From: Acuticoccus sp. I52.16.1
Lineage (GTDB): Bacteria > Pseudomonadota > Alphaproteobacteria > Rhizobiales > Amorphaceae
Reading direction: 5' to 3'
DNA: 64,000 nucleotides
Assembly: GCF_022865125.1 (NCBI RefSeq)
Contig: NZ_CP094828.1
Span: forward strand, 2,170,001-2,234,000
The notes beneath the pieces were generated by a model. The model saw nothing but the letters and a program-made list of their open reading frames with translations, searched no databases and was not told the DNA's origin. Both the position numbers and the translations under genes were made by a program. This document shows, one piece after another, positions 55,443 to 64,000 of this stretch (positions are counted from its first letter, which is position 1; each line of letters begins with the position of its first letter).

Positions 55443-56000
55443 ATGTCTCAACGGCTCGCCCAACAGCTCAATATCCTCGGGCTCTACGCCCTGTCGGTGG
55501 TCCTCGGCTTCGCCTTCTACGACCAGTTCGTCGGCGGCTCGCTGCCGTGCCCCTTGTGCATCCTGCAGCGGGCCGGCTTCGTCGCGGTGGGGGTGGGGCT
55601 CGTCCTCAACGTGCTGCGCGGACCCTCGCCGCAGGGCTACGGCATCATGATCGTCGCGGCGGTGGCGGGGGCCGCCATCGCGCTGCGCCAGGTGGCGCTC
55701 CACATCGTACCGGGGACGGGCGAGTACGGCCCGCCCTTCCTGGGCCTGCATTTCTACACCTGGGCGTTCGTGGTGTTCGCGCTGGTCATCCTGGGTGCGG
55801 GGCTGATGCTGTTCCTACAGCGCGAGTTCGGCATCGCCGGGCGGCCGGGCGCGCTCGGCACGCTGTCGGTGGCGCTCTTCCTGCTGCTCACGGTCGGCAA
55901 CGGCGTGTCGACACTCGCCGAATGCGGCACGGGCCTGTGCCCGGACAACCCCGTCGCCTACGACGGCCTCGCCGACTTCCGCGCCTGGATCGGGCGTTAG
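55443..56000 (+). CDS. dsbB: disulfide bond formation protein DsbB
   Basis: 185 aa, four to five hydrophobic segments. The first redox pair is CPLC (SLPCPLCILQRAG, about residue 37) followed by the quinone-binding arginine. A later pair lies in AECGTGLCPDNP (about 162), unusually close to the C-terminus compared with E. coli DsbB. It reoxidises DsbA using ubiquinone. No dsbA is nearby. Confidence 0.85.
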   Translation: MSQRLAQQLNILGLYALSVVLGFAFYDQFVGGSLPCPLCILQRAGFVAVGVGLVLNVLRGPSPQGYGIMIVAAVAGAAIALRQVALHIVPGTGEYGPPFLGLHFYTWAFVVFALVILGAGLMLFLQREFGIAGRPGALGTLSVALFLLLTVGNGVSTLAECGTGLCPDNPVAYDGLADFRAWIGR

Positions 56001-56031
56001 AGCCCGTCTCACGAGAGAAACGGCCGCAAGG

Positions 56032-58605
56032 TCAGCCCATCGCCTCGCGCACCAGCTCGTCGGCGGCGTCCACCAGCAGGGCGTCGCGGGCCTCGCCCTG
56101 CACCGGCTCGCGGCCGATCTCCAGCATGATCGGCACCGCGAGCGGCGAGATCCGCTCCAGCCGCACGTGGACGATGTCGTGCCGCACGCGCGCCAGCATC
56201 TGGCCGAGGCGACGAATGTCGAGGAGGCCGGTCGCCGCGTCCGCCCAGGTGGCGCGCAGGAGGATGTGGTCCGGCTCGTGCGAGCGCAGCACGTCGTAGA
56301 CGAGGTCGGTGGAGAGGGTGATCTGCCGGCCGGTCTTCTCCTGGCCCGGATGGCGCCGCTCCACCAGGTGGGCGATCTGCGCCACGGCGCGGAAGGTGCG
56401 CTTCATCAGCATGGAATCGGCGAGCCACTCGTCGAGATCGTCGCCCAGCATGTCCTCGGCGAAGAGGTCGGCCATCGCCGCGCCCGCCGCGTCGAAGTGG
56501 GCGGAGAGGTCCTCCAGCGCCCAGATGGCGAGCGCGTAGTCGGAGGCGACGAAGCCCATCGGCTTCAGTCCCGCGCGCTCCAGCCGCCGGGTCAGCAGCA
56601 TCCCCAACGTCTGATGCGCCAGCCGCCCTTCGAACGGGTAGGCGACGAGGTAGTGGCGGTTGCCGCGCGGGAAGGTCTCGACCAGTAGCTCGTCCGCCTT
56701 GGGCAGGCGCGAGCGGGCCGCCTGCAGGTCCAGCCAGTCGCGCACCTGCTCGGGGAGGGCGGTGCGGTTGGCGGGGTCGGCCAGCATCTGCCGCACGACG
56801 GAGGCGAGATAGGTCGTCAGCGGAAACTTGGAGCCGCCGTAGTAGGGGATCTTCGGCTCGTTGGTCTGCGCCTTGGTGACGAGGACCTCGTTCTCGCGCA
56901 CGGCCTCCAGCTTGAGGACCTGACCGGAGAAGAGGAACGTGTCGCCCGGTGCCAGCGAAGAGAGGAAATATTCTTCGAGCTGGCCCAGGATCGGGCCGCG
57001 CTTGCTCAAGATGCCGCGCCGCCAGGAGACGAGCCGCACCGGCAGCATCGCCAGTTCCACGATGGTGCCGACGTTGAGCCGGTACTGCTTGGCGACGTCG
57101 GGGTGGGTGATGCGCCACAGCCCGTCCTTGCGCCGGCGGATCTTGGCGTAGCGCTCGTAGGCCCGCAGCGCGTAGCCGCCGGTCGCCGCGAAGTCGACGA
57201 CGCGCTCGAACGTCTCCCAGTCGAGGGTGCGGTAGGGGTAGGCGGAGCGGATCTCCTCGTAGAGGTCGATCGCGTCAAACGCGTCGGCGACCGCCACGCC
57301 GACGACGTGCTGCGCCAGGACGTCGAGCGCGCCCTCCTTGATGGGTGGCGTGTCCTGATGGCCGAGATACGACGCGTCCAGCGCCGCCTGGCACTCCATC
57401 ACCTCGAACCGGTTCGACGGGACGAGGATCGCCTTGGACGGCTCGTCCATCCGGTGGTTGGCGCGGCCGATGCGCTGAGCGAGCCGCGAGGCGCCCTTCG
57501 GCGCGCCGACGTGGACGACGAGGTCGACGTCGCCCCAGTCGATCCCGAGGTCGAGCGTGGAGGTGCAGACGACGGCGCGCAGCGCGTTGCGGGCCATCGC
57601 TGCCTCCACCTTGCGCCGCTGCTCGCGCTCCAGCGAGCCGTGGTGCAGGGCGATCGGGAGCGTGTCCTCGTTGATGCGCCACAGCTCGTAGAATAGCGTC
57701 TCGGCCTGCGAGCGGGTGTTGACGAAGACGAGCGTCGTCCGGTGCGCCTTGATGAGCTGGTAGACGTCGCCCACCGCCCAGCGTGTCATGTGCCCGGACC
57801 AGGGGACGCGTTGCTCGGTCGCCAGGATCGAGAGGTCCGGCTTCGCCCCGCCTTCGACGACGACGAGATCGGCGAGGCCGGACGCCGGGCCGACAGGGCG
57901 CCGTTCGGGAACGCCACGGCCGTCGTCCGCGCGCGGTGTCGGGTCGGGCGAGGTGAAGGGGACGAGCCAGCCGCGCAGGTCGTCCGGCTCCGCGACGGTC
58001 GCGGAGAGGCCGATGGTGCGCAGATCCGGCGCATGCCGGCGCAGTCGCGCCAGCCCGAGCGCGAGAAGGTCGCCGCGCTTGGAGGTGACGAGCGAATGCA
58101 ACTCGTCGACGATGACGACCTTCAGCTCGGAGAAGAAGCGGGCGGCGTCGGGCTGGCTGATCAGGAGGGCGATCTGCTCTGCCGTCGTCAGCAGGATGTC
58201 CGGCGGGTTCTCCTTCTGCCGCCGCCGCCGGTTCTGCGGCGTGTCGCCGGTGCGGGTCTCGGTGGTGACGGGGAGGCCCATCTCGGCGATCGGCCGCTCG
58301 AGATTGCGGGCGATGTCCACCGCCAGCGCCTTGAGCGGGGAGATGTAGAGCGTGTGCGGCCCCTCGCGCACGGCGGCGTTGCGCCGGCGGAACTCGTCCG
58401 CGATCTCGATGAGGCTCGGCAGGAAGCCGGCGAGCGTCTTTCCCGCGCCGGTCGGGGCGATGAGGAGCGTGGACTTGCCCTCGCCCGCCTTCTCGATCAG
58501 CGCCAGCTGGTGCGGGCGCGGCGTCCAGCCCTGGCCGGCGAACCAGCCTTCGAACGGCTCAGGCAGGGCGCGCGCGGCGCGGGCGATGTCGGGTATGGTG
58601 AGCAC
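56032..58605 (-). CDS. ligase-associated DEXH-box helicase (Lhr-like)
   Basis: 857 aa. Walker A APTGAGKTLAGFLPSL (about residue 49), DELH box (VIVDELHSL), SAT motif (GLSATVAEP) and motif VI QRIGRANHR. After the RecA domains comes the long C-terminal region seen in LhrC-type helicases of the DNA-repair cluster with PdeM, MBL exonuclease and an ATP-dependent ligase. GTG start at 58605 (product MLTIPDIARAARAL). No ligase is in the window. Confidence 0.9.
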   Translation of the reverse strand: MLTIPDIARAARALPEPFEGWFAGQGWTPRPHQLALIEKAGEGKSTLLIAPTGAGKTLAGFLPSLIEIADEFRRRNAAVREGPHTLYISPLKALAVDIARNLERPIAEMGLPVTTETRTGDTPQNRRRRQKENPPDILLTTAEQIALLISQPDAARFFSELKVVIVDELHSLVTSKRGDLLALGLARLRRHAPDLRTIGLSATVAEPDDLRGWLVPFTSPDPTPRADDGRGVPERRPVGPASGLADLVVVEGGAKPDLSILATEQRVPWSGHMTRWAVGDVYQLIKAHRTTLVFVNTRSQAETLFYELWRINEDTLPIALHHGSLEREQRRKVEAAMARNALRAVVCTSTLDLGIDWGDVDLVVHVGAPKGASRLAQRIGRANHRMDEPSKAILVPSNRFEVMECQAALDASYLGHQDTPPIKEGALDVLAQHVVGVAVADAFDAIDLYEEIRSAYPYRTLDWETFERVVDFAATGGYALRAYERYAKIRRRKDGLWRITHPDVAKQYRLNVGTIVELAMLPVRLVSWRRGILSKRGPILGQLEEYFLSSLAPGDTFLFSGQVLKLEAVRENEVLVTKAQTNEPKIPYYGGSKFPLTTYLASVVRQMLADPANRTALPEQVRDWLDLQAARSRLPKADELLVETFPRGNRHYLVAYPFEGRLAHQTLGMLLTRRLERAGLKPMGFVASDYALAIWALEDLSAHFDAAGAAMADLFAEDMLGDDLDEWLADSMLMKRTFRAVAQIAHLVERRHPGQEKTGRQITLSTDLVYDVLRSHEPDHILLRATWADAATGLLDIRRLGQMLARVRHDIVHVRLERISPLAVPIMLEIGREPVQGEARDALLVDAADELVREAMG

Positions 58606-58681
58606 CGGGCTAACATAAGCGCCGTGCCGGGCTGCGACACCTCCCGGCGGCGCCGCCACCGAGCCGCGTCACCCGGCGCGG

Positions 58682-59779
58682 TCAGCGGCCGAGGCGCCAC
58701 CAGCGGCGTTTGTGCGCCGGCGTCGCCTCCTGCGCGTGGGCGCGGATCAGCCGATGGACGAAGCCCAGCTTCTGCTCGACCGGCGTCGACAGCACGAAGG
58801 GGTAGAGATCCGGCTGGCCCATCGAGCGGTTGATCGCGTTCATGGCGACCGTCACCGGCACCCACGCCTTCAGGAGGTGGCCGATCGTCCCCTGCGTATA
58901 GGGGTCGAAGTCGACGGCGTGGGTGGTCTGCTTCTCCTGGCCGAGGTCGGTGGTGCGGATGCCGAACGCCGCGGCCGTCTCCAGCGCGTCGACGATATGG
59001 ATGTAGTGGGCGAAGGTCTCGGCCCAGTCCTCCCACGGGTGCGCCGTCGCATAGGTGGAGATGAAGCTGTTGGCCCAATCGGCCGGCGGCCCCTGCTCGT
59101 AGTGGCGTTTGAGCGCTTCGTTGTAGTCCTCCCGCTCGTCGCCGAAGACGGCACGGTAGGCGTCCAGCTTGCCCGCGTCGCGCACCAGGCGGTCCCAGTA
59201 ATAGTGACCCACCTCGTGGCGCATGTGGCCGACCAGCGTGCGATAGGGTTCGCCCATGTCGGTCCGGCGCCGCTCGCGCTCGGCATCGTCGCCTTCCGCG
59301 ATGTTGATGGTGATGAGGCCGTCCGCGTGGCCGGTCAGAACGGGTGTCACGGTGCCGTCGGCGTTCTGCTGGTCGGCGAGGAAGTCGAACGCGAGGCCGT
59401 GGTCGGGATCCTCGGCCATGGTCGGCTGCGGCAGGTTCCAGCGGATGATGGAATAGAAGAGGTAGCGCTTGGCCAGCTCCAGCTCGCGCCACAGCGAAAT
59501 CGCCTCGGGGTCGGACAGGTCAGGGATGGTGCGGTTGTGGGCGCAGGCGCGGCACAGCGCGTCGCCGCTCCCCTCCCGCACCAGCCAGTTGCAGGCGACC
59601 GGCTCGGCGTTGGCACAGAGGTGGTAGGTGGTGCGGTCGACACTCCAGGGGCGGCCTTGCGGGGTCGACAGCATCACCCCGCGCGACGCGTTGAATCCCA
59701 GCGCGTTGCCGCAGTTCACACACCGCGTCGAGTCGAAATAGACTTCGTTGCCGCAGTTTCTGCACGAAAACCGCTTCAT
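58682..59779 (-). CDS. putative zinc-binding metallopeptidase (DUF2248-type)
   Basis: 365 aa. An N-terminal zinc ribbon has two Cys pairs (CRNCGNEVYF, CVNCGNALGF). The catalytic motif HEVGH (RHEVGHYYW, about residue 190) and a downstream glutamate (WAETFAHY) make a gluzincin-type site. A third Cys cluster (CRACAHNRTIPD) lies between. Cytoplasmic, no signal peptide. Start at ATG 59779 puts the zinc ribbon at residue 6, as in relatives. Substrate unknown. Confidence 0.82.
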   Translation of the reverse strand: MKRFSCRNCGNEVYFDSTRCVNCGNALGFNASRGVMLSTPQGRPWSVDRTTYHLCANAEPVACNWLVREGSGDALCRACAHNRTIPDLSDPEAISLWRELELAKRYLFYSIIRWNLPQPTMAEDPDHGLAFDFLADQQNADGTVTPVLTGHADGLITINIAEGDDAERERRRTDMGEPYRTLVGHMRHEVGHYYWDRLVRDAGKLDAYRAVFGDEREDYNEALKRHYEQGPPADWANSFISTYATAHPWEDWAETFAHYIHIVDALETAAAFGIRTTDLGQEKQTTHAVDFDPYTQGTIGHLLKAWVPVTVAMNAINRSMGQPDLYPFVLSTPVEQKLGFVHRLIRAHAQEATPAHKRRWWRLGR

Positions 59780-60054
59780 ACGTTGGATATCCGCTCTAGG
59801 GACAAATGGGGCGCCCGTCTGCCACTCAAACGCGCGCAACGGGAATAGGTTGCGGCGCGCCGCAAGTAACAACGCCCGCGGCGACTACACGGGGGCAGTC
59901 CGCCGCGGCGAGCCGTCGACTGCCGCAGTGCGGCCGAGCGCTGGCGTTGCGCTGGACCGAGCCGGCGGGCGAGGGCCGCGATTGTGCGCCCGGCGGATGG
60001 ACACATGCCGTCATCTCCGCCATTACACGCCCCAGTCTCTAGGAGTTTAGGCAG

Positions 60055-61089
60055 ATGGGCTACACGGTAGCAGTCGTCGGCGCGACGGGGAACGTCGGCC
60101 GCGAAATTCTCGATATCATGGCCGAGCGCGGCTTCCCGGCCGACAAGGTGATCGCGGTCGCGTCGCGCCGCAGTCAGGGGACCGAGGTCTCCTACGGCGA
60201 CAAGACCCTGAAATGCGAGGCGCTGGAGACGACCGACTTTTCCAACGTCGACATCTGCATGATGTCGGCCGGCGGCGACGTGGCGCGCGAGTGGGCCCCC
60301 AAGATCGCCGCGGCCGGCGCGGTGGTGATCGACAATTCGTCCGCCTTCCGGACCGATCCGGACGTGCCGCTCATCGTGCCCGAAGTGAATGCCGACGCGG
60401 TCGAGGGGTTCGCCAAGAAGAACATCATCGCCAATCCCAACTGCTCGACCGCGCAGCTCGTCGTGGCACTGAAGCCGATCCACGACCGCGCCCGGATCAA
60501 GCGCGTGGTGGTCGCGACGTATCAGTCCGTTTCGGGCGCCGGCAAGGCGGCGATGGACGACCTGTTCGCCCAGACCCGCGCCGTCTTCGTGTCGGACGAG
60601 GTGCAGTCCAAGGCGTTCCCGAAGCGGATGGCCTTCAACCTCATCCCGCAGATCGACGTCTTCATGGAAGACGGCTCGACCAAGGAAGAGTGGAAGATGA
60701 TGGTCGAGACGAAGAAGATCCTCGACCCCAAGATCAAGCTGCACGCCACCTGCGTGCGCGTTCCGGTCTTCATCTCCCATTCCGAGGCGGTGAACCTGGA
60801 GCTGGAGGAGCCGCTGTCGGCCGAAGAAGCGCGCGACCTGTTGCGGGAATCGCCGGGCTGCCTGGTGATCGATAAGCATGAGCCGGGCGGCTACATCACG
60901 CCGTACGAGGCCGCTGGCGAGGACGCGACCTACATCAGCCGCATCCGCGAGGATCCGACGGTGGAGAACGGGCTCGCGATGTGGGTGGTGAGCGACAACC
61001 TGCGCAAGGGCGCCGCGCTCAACACGGTGCAGATCGCGGAGCTGCTGGTGAACCGCAAGTTGCTGTCGGCCCGCGCCGAGGCGGCGTGA
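60055..61089 (+). CDS. asd: aspartate-semialdehyde dehydrogenase
   Basis: 344 aa enzyme of lysine, threonine and methionine synthesis and of cell-wall diaminopimelate. NADP loop VVGATGNVGREIL at the N-terminus, catalytic cysteine in NPNCSTAQLV (about residue 131), and the substrate block CVRVPVFISHSEAVNLE. Single gene, with a strong hairpin 6 bp after its stop. Confidence 0.96.
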   Translation: MGYTVAVVGATGNVGREILDIMAERGFPADKVIAVASRRSQGTEVSYGDKTLKCEALETTDFSNVDICMMSAGGDVAREWAPKIAAAGAVVIDNSSAFRTDPDVPLIVPEVNADAVEGFAKKNIIANPNCSTAQLVVALKPIHDRARIKRVVVATYQSVSGAGKAAMDDLFAQTRAVFVSDEVQSKAFPKRMAFNLIPQIDVFMEDGSTKEEWKMMVETKKILDPKIKLHATCVRVPVFISHSEAVNLELEEPLSAEEARDLLRESPGCLVIDKHEPGGYITPYEAAGEDATYISRIREDPTVENGLAMWVVSDNLRKGAALNTVQIAELLVNRKLLSARAEAA

Positions 61090-61094
61090 CCGAC

Positions 61095-61127
61095 CGCCAG
61101 AATGCGACATTCAGTCGCATTCTGGCG
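61095..61127. terminator. perfect 14-bp hairpin, probable bidirectional terminator
   Basis: CGCCAGAATGCGAC (61095-61108), loop ATTCA, GTCGCATTCTGGCG (61114-61127), then GATTTCTATCCTTTG. It sits between asd and the convergent DUF952 gene. Confidence 0.75.
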
Positions 61128-61135
61128 CAGGATTT

Positions 61136-61477
61136 CTATCCTTTGTGCGATGGAGGCCATTTGCTTTGCGGCAGCGGATATATCGCCGCCACGTCGCTGA
61201 GTTGTATCGCGCGGTAGAGGTGCGGGAAAAGCGCCCCGCCGCGCGAAGTCTCCCAGACCAATTCGGCTGAGTTCATTAAAGGCCTGCAATCCAGCGCAAA
61301 AATGTTGAACTCTCCAGAAAAATGTTTCTCGAGCGTCCCATTCAGCTGCGCATCGGTGGACAGGTGAACGAAGCCGTCGCGAAGGTCGTCGGCTGATCCT
61401 TCAAAGAAGCCTTTTGTGACGAATGTCGCAAGTTCGGCAGATCGCAGCAGCTTGTAAATCGTATCCTTGTCTTCCAC
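61136..61477 (-). CDS. DUF952 domain protein
   Basis: 113 aa. The blocks TIYKLL, DGFVHLST (about residue 35), and WETSRGGALFPHLY (about 75) are the DUF952 core; proteins of this family resemble phosphotransferases or ADP-ribosylation folds but their role is unknown. Its codons are visibly less GC-rich than those of its neighbours (many AAA, AAT and TTT), which may mean recent acquisition. Confidence 0.8.
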   Translation of the reverse strand: MEDKDTIYKLLRSAELATFVTKGFFEGSADDLRDGFVHLSTDAQLNGTLEKHFSGEFNIFALDCRPLMNSAELVWETSRGGALFPHLYRAIQLSDVAAIYPLPQSKWPPSHKG

Positions 61478-61661
61478 GGGCCATCCAGGAGTCTGATTGA
61501 GGCACAGAATGCGGCGGATCTGCAGAAACCCAGGTTCCGCGAACGCCTTACATATGCTACATCAATCCAGAACAAACTGAATTGTGGACGGGCGCTTTCA
61601 CGTTGAGGAGCCGAACGAGGTACCTCCATTCGATCTTCGCCTGTGAGCAGGAGTAGGGCCT

Positions 61662-62297
61662 ATGCTCGCTCATAACGACGTGTGGAACGCGATCGACGAG
61701 CTTGCGGCGAAGCATGGCATGTCTCCGTCCGGCCTTGCCCGTCGCAGCGGTCTCGATCCGACGACTTTTAACAAAAGCAAGCGATTTGCGTCCGACGGGC
61801 GTCCCCGCTGGCCGTCGACCGAGTCCATCGCAAAGATCCTAAAAGCCACGAACACCTCGGTGTCGGACCTGTTCGGCTTCGTCGAAAACATCCGCAACGC
61901 GCCGCAAGTCTCGATCCCCCTCATCGGCGAAGCGCATGCGGGCTTCGAAAGCGCGAGCCCGGTCGGCACCGATACGATCGCCGTTCCTAGCCCCCCACGC
62001 ATCATTTCCTTCCCCGATCGGCGCCACGAGCCGCTCTATGCGCTGTCGGTCGTGGGCGACTCGATGCAGCCGCTCTACCGCGATGGCGACGTCCTCTTCA
62101 TCTCCCCCAACGCCGAGGCGAACGCCGGCGACCGCGTGGTGGTGAAGCGCACGAACAACGAGGTCGCGGTCAAGGTGCTGAAAGAGATCGGTTCCGACGG
62201 CTACAAGTTCCACGCCGTCAATCCGGACCATGACGACGTCTCGCTCGGCAAGTCCGAGATCGAGTGGATCGCCCGCATCGTCTACGCGACGCAATAG
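61662..62297 (+). CDS. LexA-like S24 peptidase regulator with N-terminal HTH
   Basis: 211 aa. Residues 1-70 hold an XRE-like helix-turn-helix (GMSPSGLARRSGLDPTTFNK). Residues 85-211 form an S24 domain: possible Ala-Gly cleavage site in EAHAGF (about residue 92), catalytic serine in VVGDSMQPLYRDGD (about 131) and lysine in NEVAVKVLKE (about 169). Such proteins are self-cleaving repressors of SOS or phage genes. It stands beside the MBL exonuclease gene, facing it. No prophage genes are seen. Confidence 0.88.
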   Translation: MLAHNDVWNAIDELAAKHGMSPSGLARRSGLDPTTFNKSKRFASDGRPRWPSTESIAKILKATNTSVSDLFGFVENIRNAPQVSIPLIGEAHAGFESASPVGTDTIAVPSPPRIISFPDRRHEPLYALSVVGDSMQPLYRDGDVLFISPNAEANAGDRVVVKRTNNEVAVKVLKEIGSDGYKFHAVNPDHDDVSLGKSEIEWIARIVYATQ

Positions 62298-62337
62298 GCT
62301 CCCCCGCCACGCTCCACCACCACGTCCGGCGCGCGCG

Positions 62338-63372
62338 TCAGTCCGCGTCGTCGGCGACGATCTCCTCCGGCCCGTCGTCCCCGTCTCCGTAGCCCAGCAG
62401 GTGCAGCGGGCGAGCGTCGATGCCCTTCGTGCGGGCCCAGTGGCACAGCGCGTCCTCCTGGCCATGCGTCACCCACACCTGTTCGGCCCCCGTCTCCACG
62501 ATCGTGGTGCACAGGTCCTCCCAGTCGGCATGGTCGGAGATCACCAGTGGCAGCTCCACCCCGCGCTGCCGCGCCCGCGCCCGCACCCGCATCCAGCCCG
62601 AGGCGAACGCCGTCACGCTGTCGCCGAACCGCTGCGCCCACCGATCGGCCAGCGAGCCGGGCGGGCACATGACGATCTCCCCCGCCAGCGTCTTGCGATC
62701 GACGCCCTTCACCGGCAGCAGGATGCCGAAGTCCTGCCCGCTCGCCTGGTAGTGCGCCGTCAGGGCTTCCATCGCGCCGTGCAGGTAGATCGGCCGATCG
62801 TAGCCGGCGGCGCGGATGTGGGCGAGCACCCGCTGCGCCTTCCCCAGGGCATAGGCGCCGACGATGTGCGGCCGCTCCGGGAAGAGCGCCACCGACTGCA
62901 GTAGCGTCGCCACCTCGTCCGCCGCGTCCGGATGGCGGAAGACCGGGAGCGCGAACGTCGCCTCGGTGACGAAGAGGTCGCAGGGGACCAACTCGAACCC
63001 GGTGCAGGTGGGATCGGCCTGGCGCTTGTAGTCACCGGACACCACGGCGCGCCGGCCGCCCGCCTCCAGCGAGATCTGCGCCGAGCCCAGAATATGCCCC
63101 GCGGGATGGTAGCGCACCGTCACCCCGCCGATCCGCACCGCCTCACCGTAGCCGATCGCCTGGCGCGAGCCGGCGAATCCGGGCCCGTAGCGCACGGCCA
63201 TGATGGCCAGCGTCTCGGCCGTGGCGAGCACGGTGTCGTGACCCGGGCGGGCATGGTCGGCGTGGCCGTGGGTGATCGCCGCGCGCGCCACCTTGCGCAC
63301 GGGGTCGATGTGGAAACCGCCCGGCGGGCAGTAGAGGCCGTCGGGCGTCAGGGCGAGGAGCGGTTCCGGCAT
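62338..63372 (-). CDS. ligase-associated MBL-fold exonuclease
   Basis: 344 aa beta-CASP metallo-beta-lactamase. Zinc motif THGHADHARPGHD (about residue 33), HPAGHILGSAQI (about 95), SGDYKRQ and a late SDHADWEDL. The opening GLYCPPGGFHIDP is typical of the exonucleases that cluster with Lhr-like helicase, PdeM and DNA ligase. Start at ATG 63372. Its stop lies 40 bp from the S24 regulator's stop. Confidence 0.9.
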   Translation of the reverse strand: MPEPLLALTPDGLYCPPGGFHIDPVRKVARAAITHGHADHARPGHDTVLATAETLAIMAVRYGPGFAGSRQAIGYGEAVRIGGVTVRYHPAGHILGSAQISLEAGGRRAVVSGDYKRQADPTCTGFELVPCDLFVTEATFALPVFRHPDAADEVATLLQSVALFPERPHIVGAYALGKAQRVLAHIRAAGYDRPIYLHGAMEALTAHYQASGQDFGILLPVKGVDRKTLAGEIVMCPPGSLADRWAQRFGDSVTAFASGWMRVRARARQRGVELPLVISDHADWEDLCTTIVETGAEQVWVTHGQEDALCHWARTKGIDARPLHLLGYGDGDDGPEEIVADDAD

Positions 63373-63501
63373 GGGTGCGATATAGGGCACCACGGCACGG
63401 CCGTTGAGCGTCCCGAGCGGGCCGATGTGCATTGATTGCCCCGCCGGGTGATCCAGATGCTTCCGAACGGCCGTGCCCCGCGGCCGCGAGGGAGGGCGTG
63501 C

Positions 63502-64000
63502 GTGGTCGACAGGATGGAACGGGTGGTGCTCGTCGGCGAGACGGTGACGGGCGTGGAACACCTCTTCACCCCCGGGTCGCTCGAGTTCCTGTCGCGGCTG
63601 CACCGGGCCACGCAGCAGCCTCGCGCCGTGGCGCTGGCGGCCCGCAAGCGACGTCGCGGCCAGATCCCCGGCCTGCGTGACGGCGACTGGACCGCCGCGC
63701 CGATCCCCGAAACGCTCGCGGACCGCCGCGTCGAGTTGGTGGTGCCGCCGCACCGGCGCACGTTGGCGGCCGCCGTCGCCTCGCGCGCCGCGTCGGTGGT
63801 GGTCGACTTCGAGGACGCCATCCTGCCGACATGGGCCAACATCGTCGCGGGTCATCTCGCCCTGGTCGACACCGTGGGCCAGATGCTCGCCGACGACGCG
63901 CCCGCCGCCCCCACCGACGAGATCCTCGGTCCGACGCCGGTGCGTTTCCCGGCGCTGATGATCCGCCCGCGCGCGCTCGATCGCACCGAGGCGCACGTCC
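63502..64000 (+). CDS. aceB: malate synthase A, N-terminal part (runs off window)
   Basis: About 166 codons are visible and open at the right edge. The blocks FTPGSLEFLSRLHRA, WTAAPIPETLADRRVEL and VVVDFEDAILPTWANIVAGH match the N-terminal region of malate synthase A, the glyoxylate-cycle enzyme that condenses acetyl-CoA with glyoxylate. The GTG at 63502 has GGAGG 6 bases upstream and is preferred to the in-frame ATG at 63514. The active-site parts lie outside the window. Confidence 0.75.
   Translation, partial: MVDRMERVVLVGETVTGVEHLFTPGSLEFLSRLHRATQQPRAVALAARKRRRGQIPGLRDGDWTAAPIPETLADRRVELVVPPHRRTLAAAVASRAASVVVDFEDAILPTWANIVAGHLALVDTVGQMLADDAPAAPTDEILGPTPVRFPALMIRPRALDRTEAHV

Noticed and set aside
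1-64000. tRNA, rRNA, CRISPR arrays, insertion sequences, prophage
   Set aside because: I looked for conserved tRNA arms, spaced direct repeats, transposase and integrase genes and found none that I could support by eye.

Overview
The window is a GC-rich, gene-dense bacterial chromosome segment. Gene content and order point to an alphaproteobacterium of the Hyphomicrobiales (Rhizobiales) type: a DUF299 kinase/phosphatase gene next to hemE, then hemJ, rho, mnmE, mnmG, rsmG, parA and parB, with aroE-coaE-dnaQ and secB on the other side. This is the replication-origin neighbourhood of that class. The 396-bp gap before hemE (16455-16850) carries DnaA-box-like sequences, five GANTC sites and an AT-rich end, and is the best candidate for oriC. 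Two perfect parS palindromes lie 6 kb away, one of them overlapping the mnmG start codon. I saw no rRNA, tRNA, IS element, prophage or CRISPR array. I do not name a genus.

Layout. 0-9.7 kb: NCS2 permease, PPP-type phosphatase, a D-amino-acid dehydrogenase behind a tandem glycine riboswitch, a two-gene PQQ dehydrogenase, trpS, hemerythrin-like protein. 9.7-16.5 kb: Smr, MltA and Tim44-like genes, fxsA, secB, and the minus-strand run DUF299-aroE-coaE-dnaQ. 16.5-27.3 kb: candidate oriC, hemE-hemJ, rho, a YyaL-like gene, mnmE, and the tightly overlapping run mnmG-rsmG-parA-parB. 27.3-34.4 kb: HupE-like, pyrB-like, HDAC-like, DUF1328, acyl-CoA synthetase, chemoreceptor.

34.4-51.8 kb is an accessory transport and catabolism zone: a TRAP transporter with a racemase-fold protein that lacks both usual catalytic cysteines; a complete sugar ABC importer of the trehalose/maltose type; a peptide-type ABC importer with fused ATPases that runs by 4-nt overlaps into a 61-aa AtzG-like protein and an amidase; and a convergent dimethylformamidase-like gene. 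The last group looks like an uptake-and-hydrolysis module for an amide compound.

52-64 kb: a PAS-GGDEF-EAL protein with a degenerate GGDEF motif and intact EAL motifs; three genes of the ligase-associated DNA-damage set (PdeM phosphoesterase, Lhr-like helicase, MBL exonuclease), dispersed among a DUF5993-dsbB pair, a zinc peptidase, asd, a DUF952 gene and a LexA-like S24 regulator; and the start of a malate synthase running off the right edge.

Many adjacent genes overlap by 1 or 4 nt (ATGA, GTGA, TGATG), so translational coupling is the rule here. GTG and TTG starts are frequent. Very long reading frames opposite real genes are common and are by-products of high GC.
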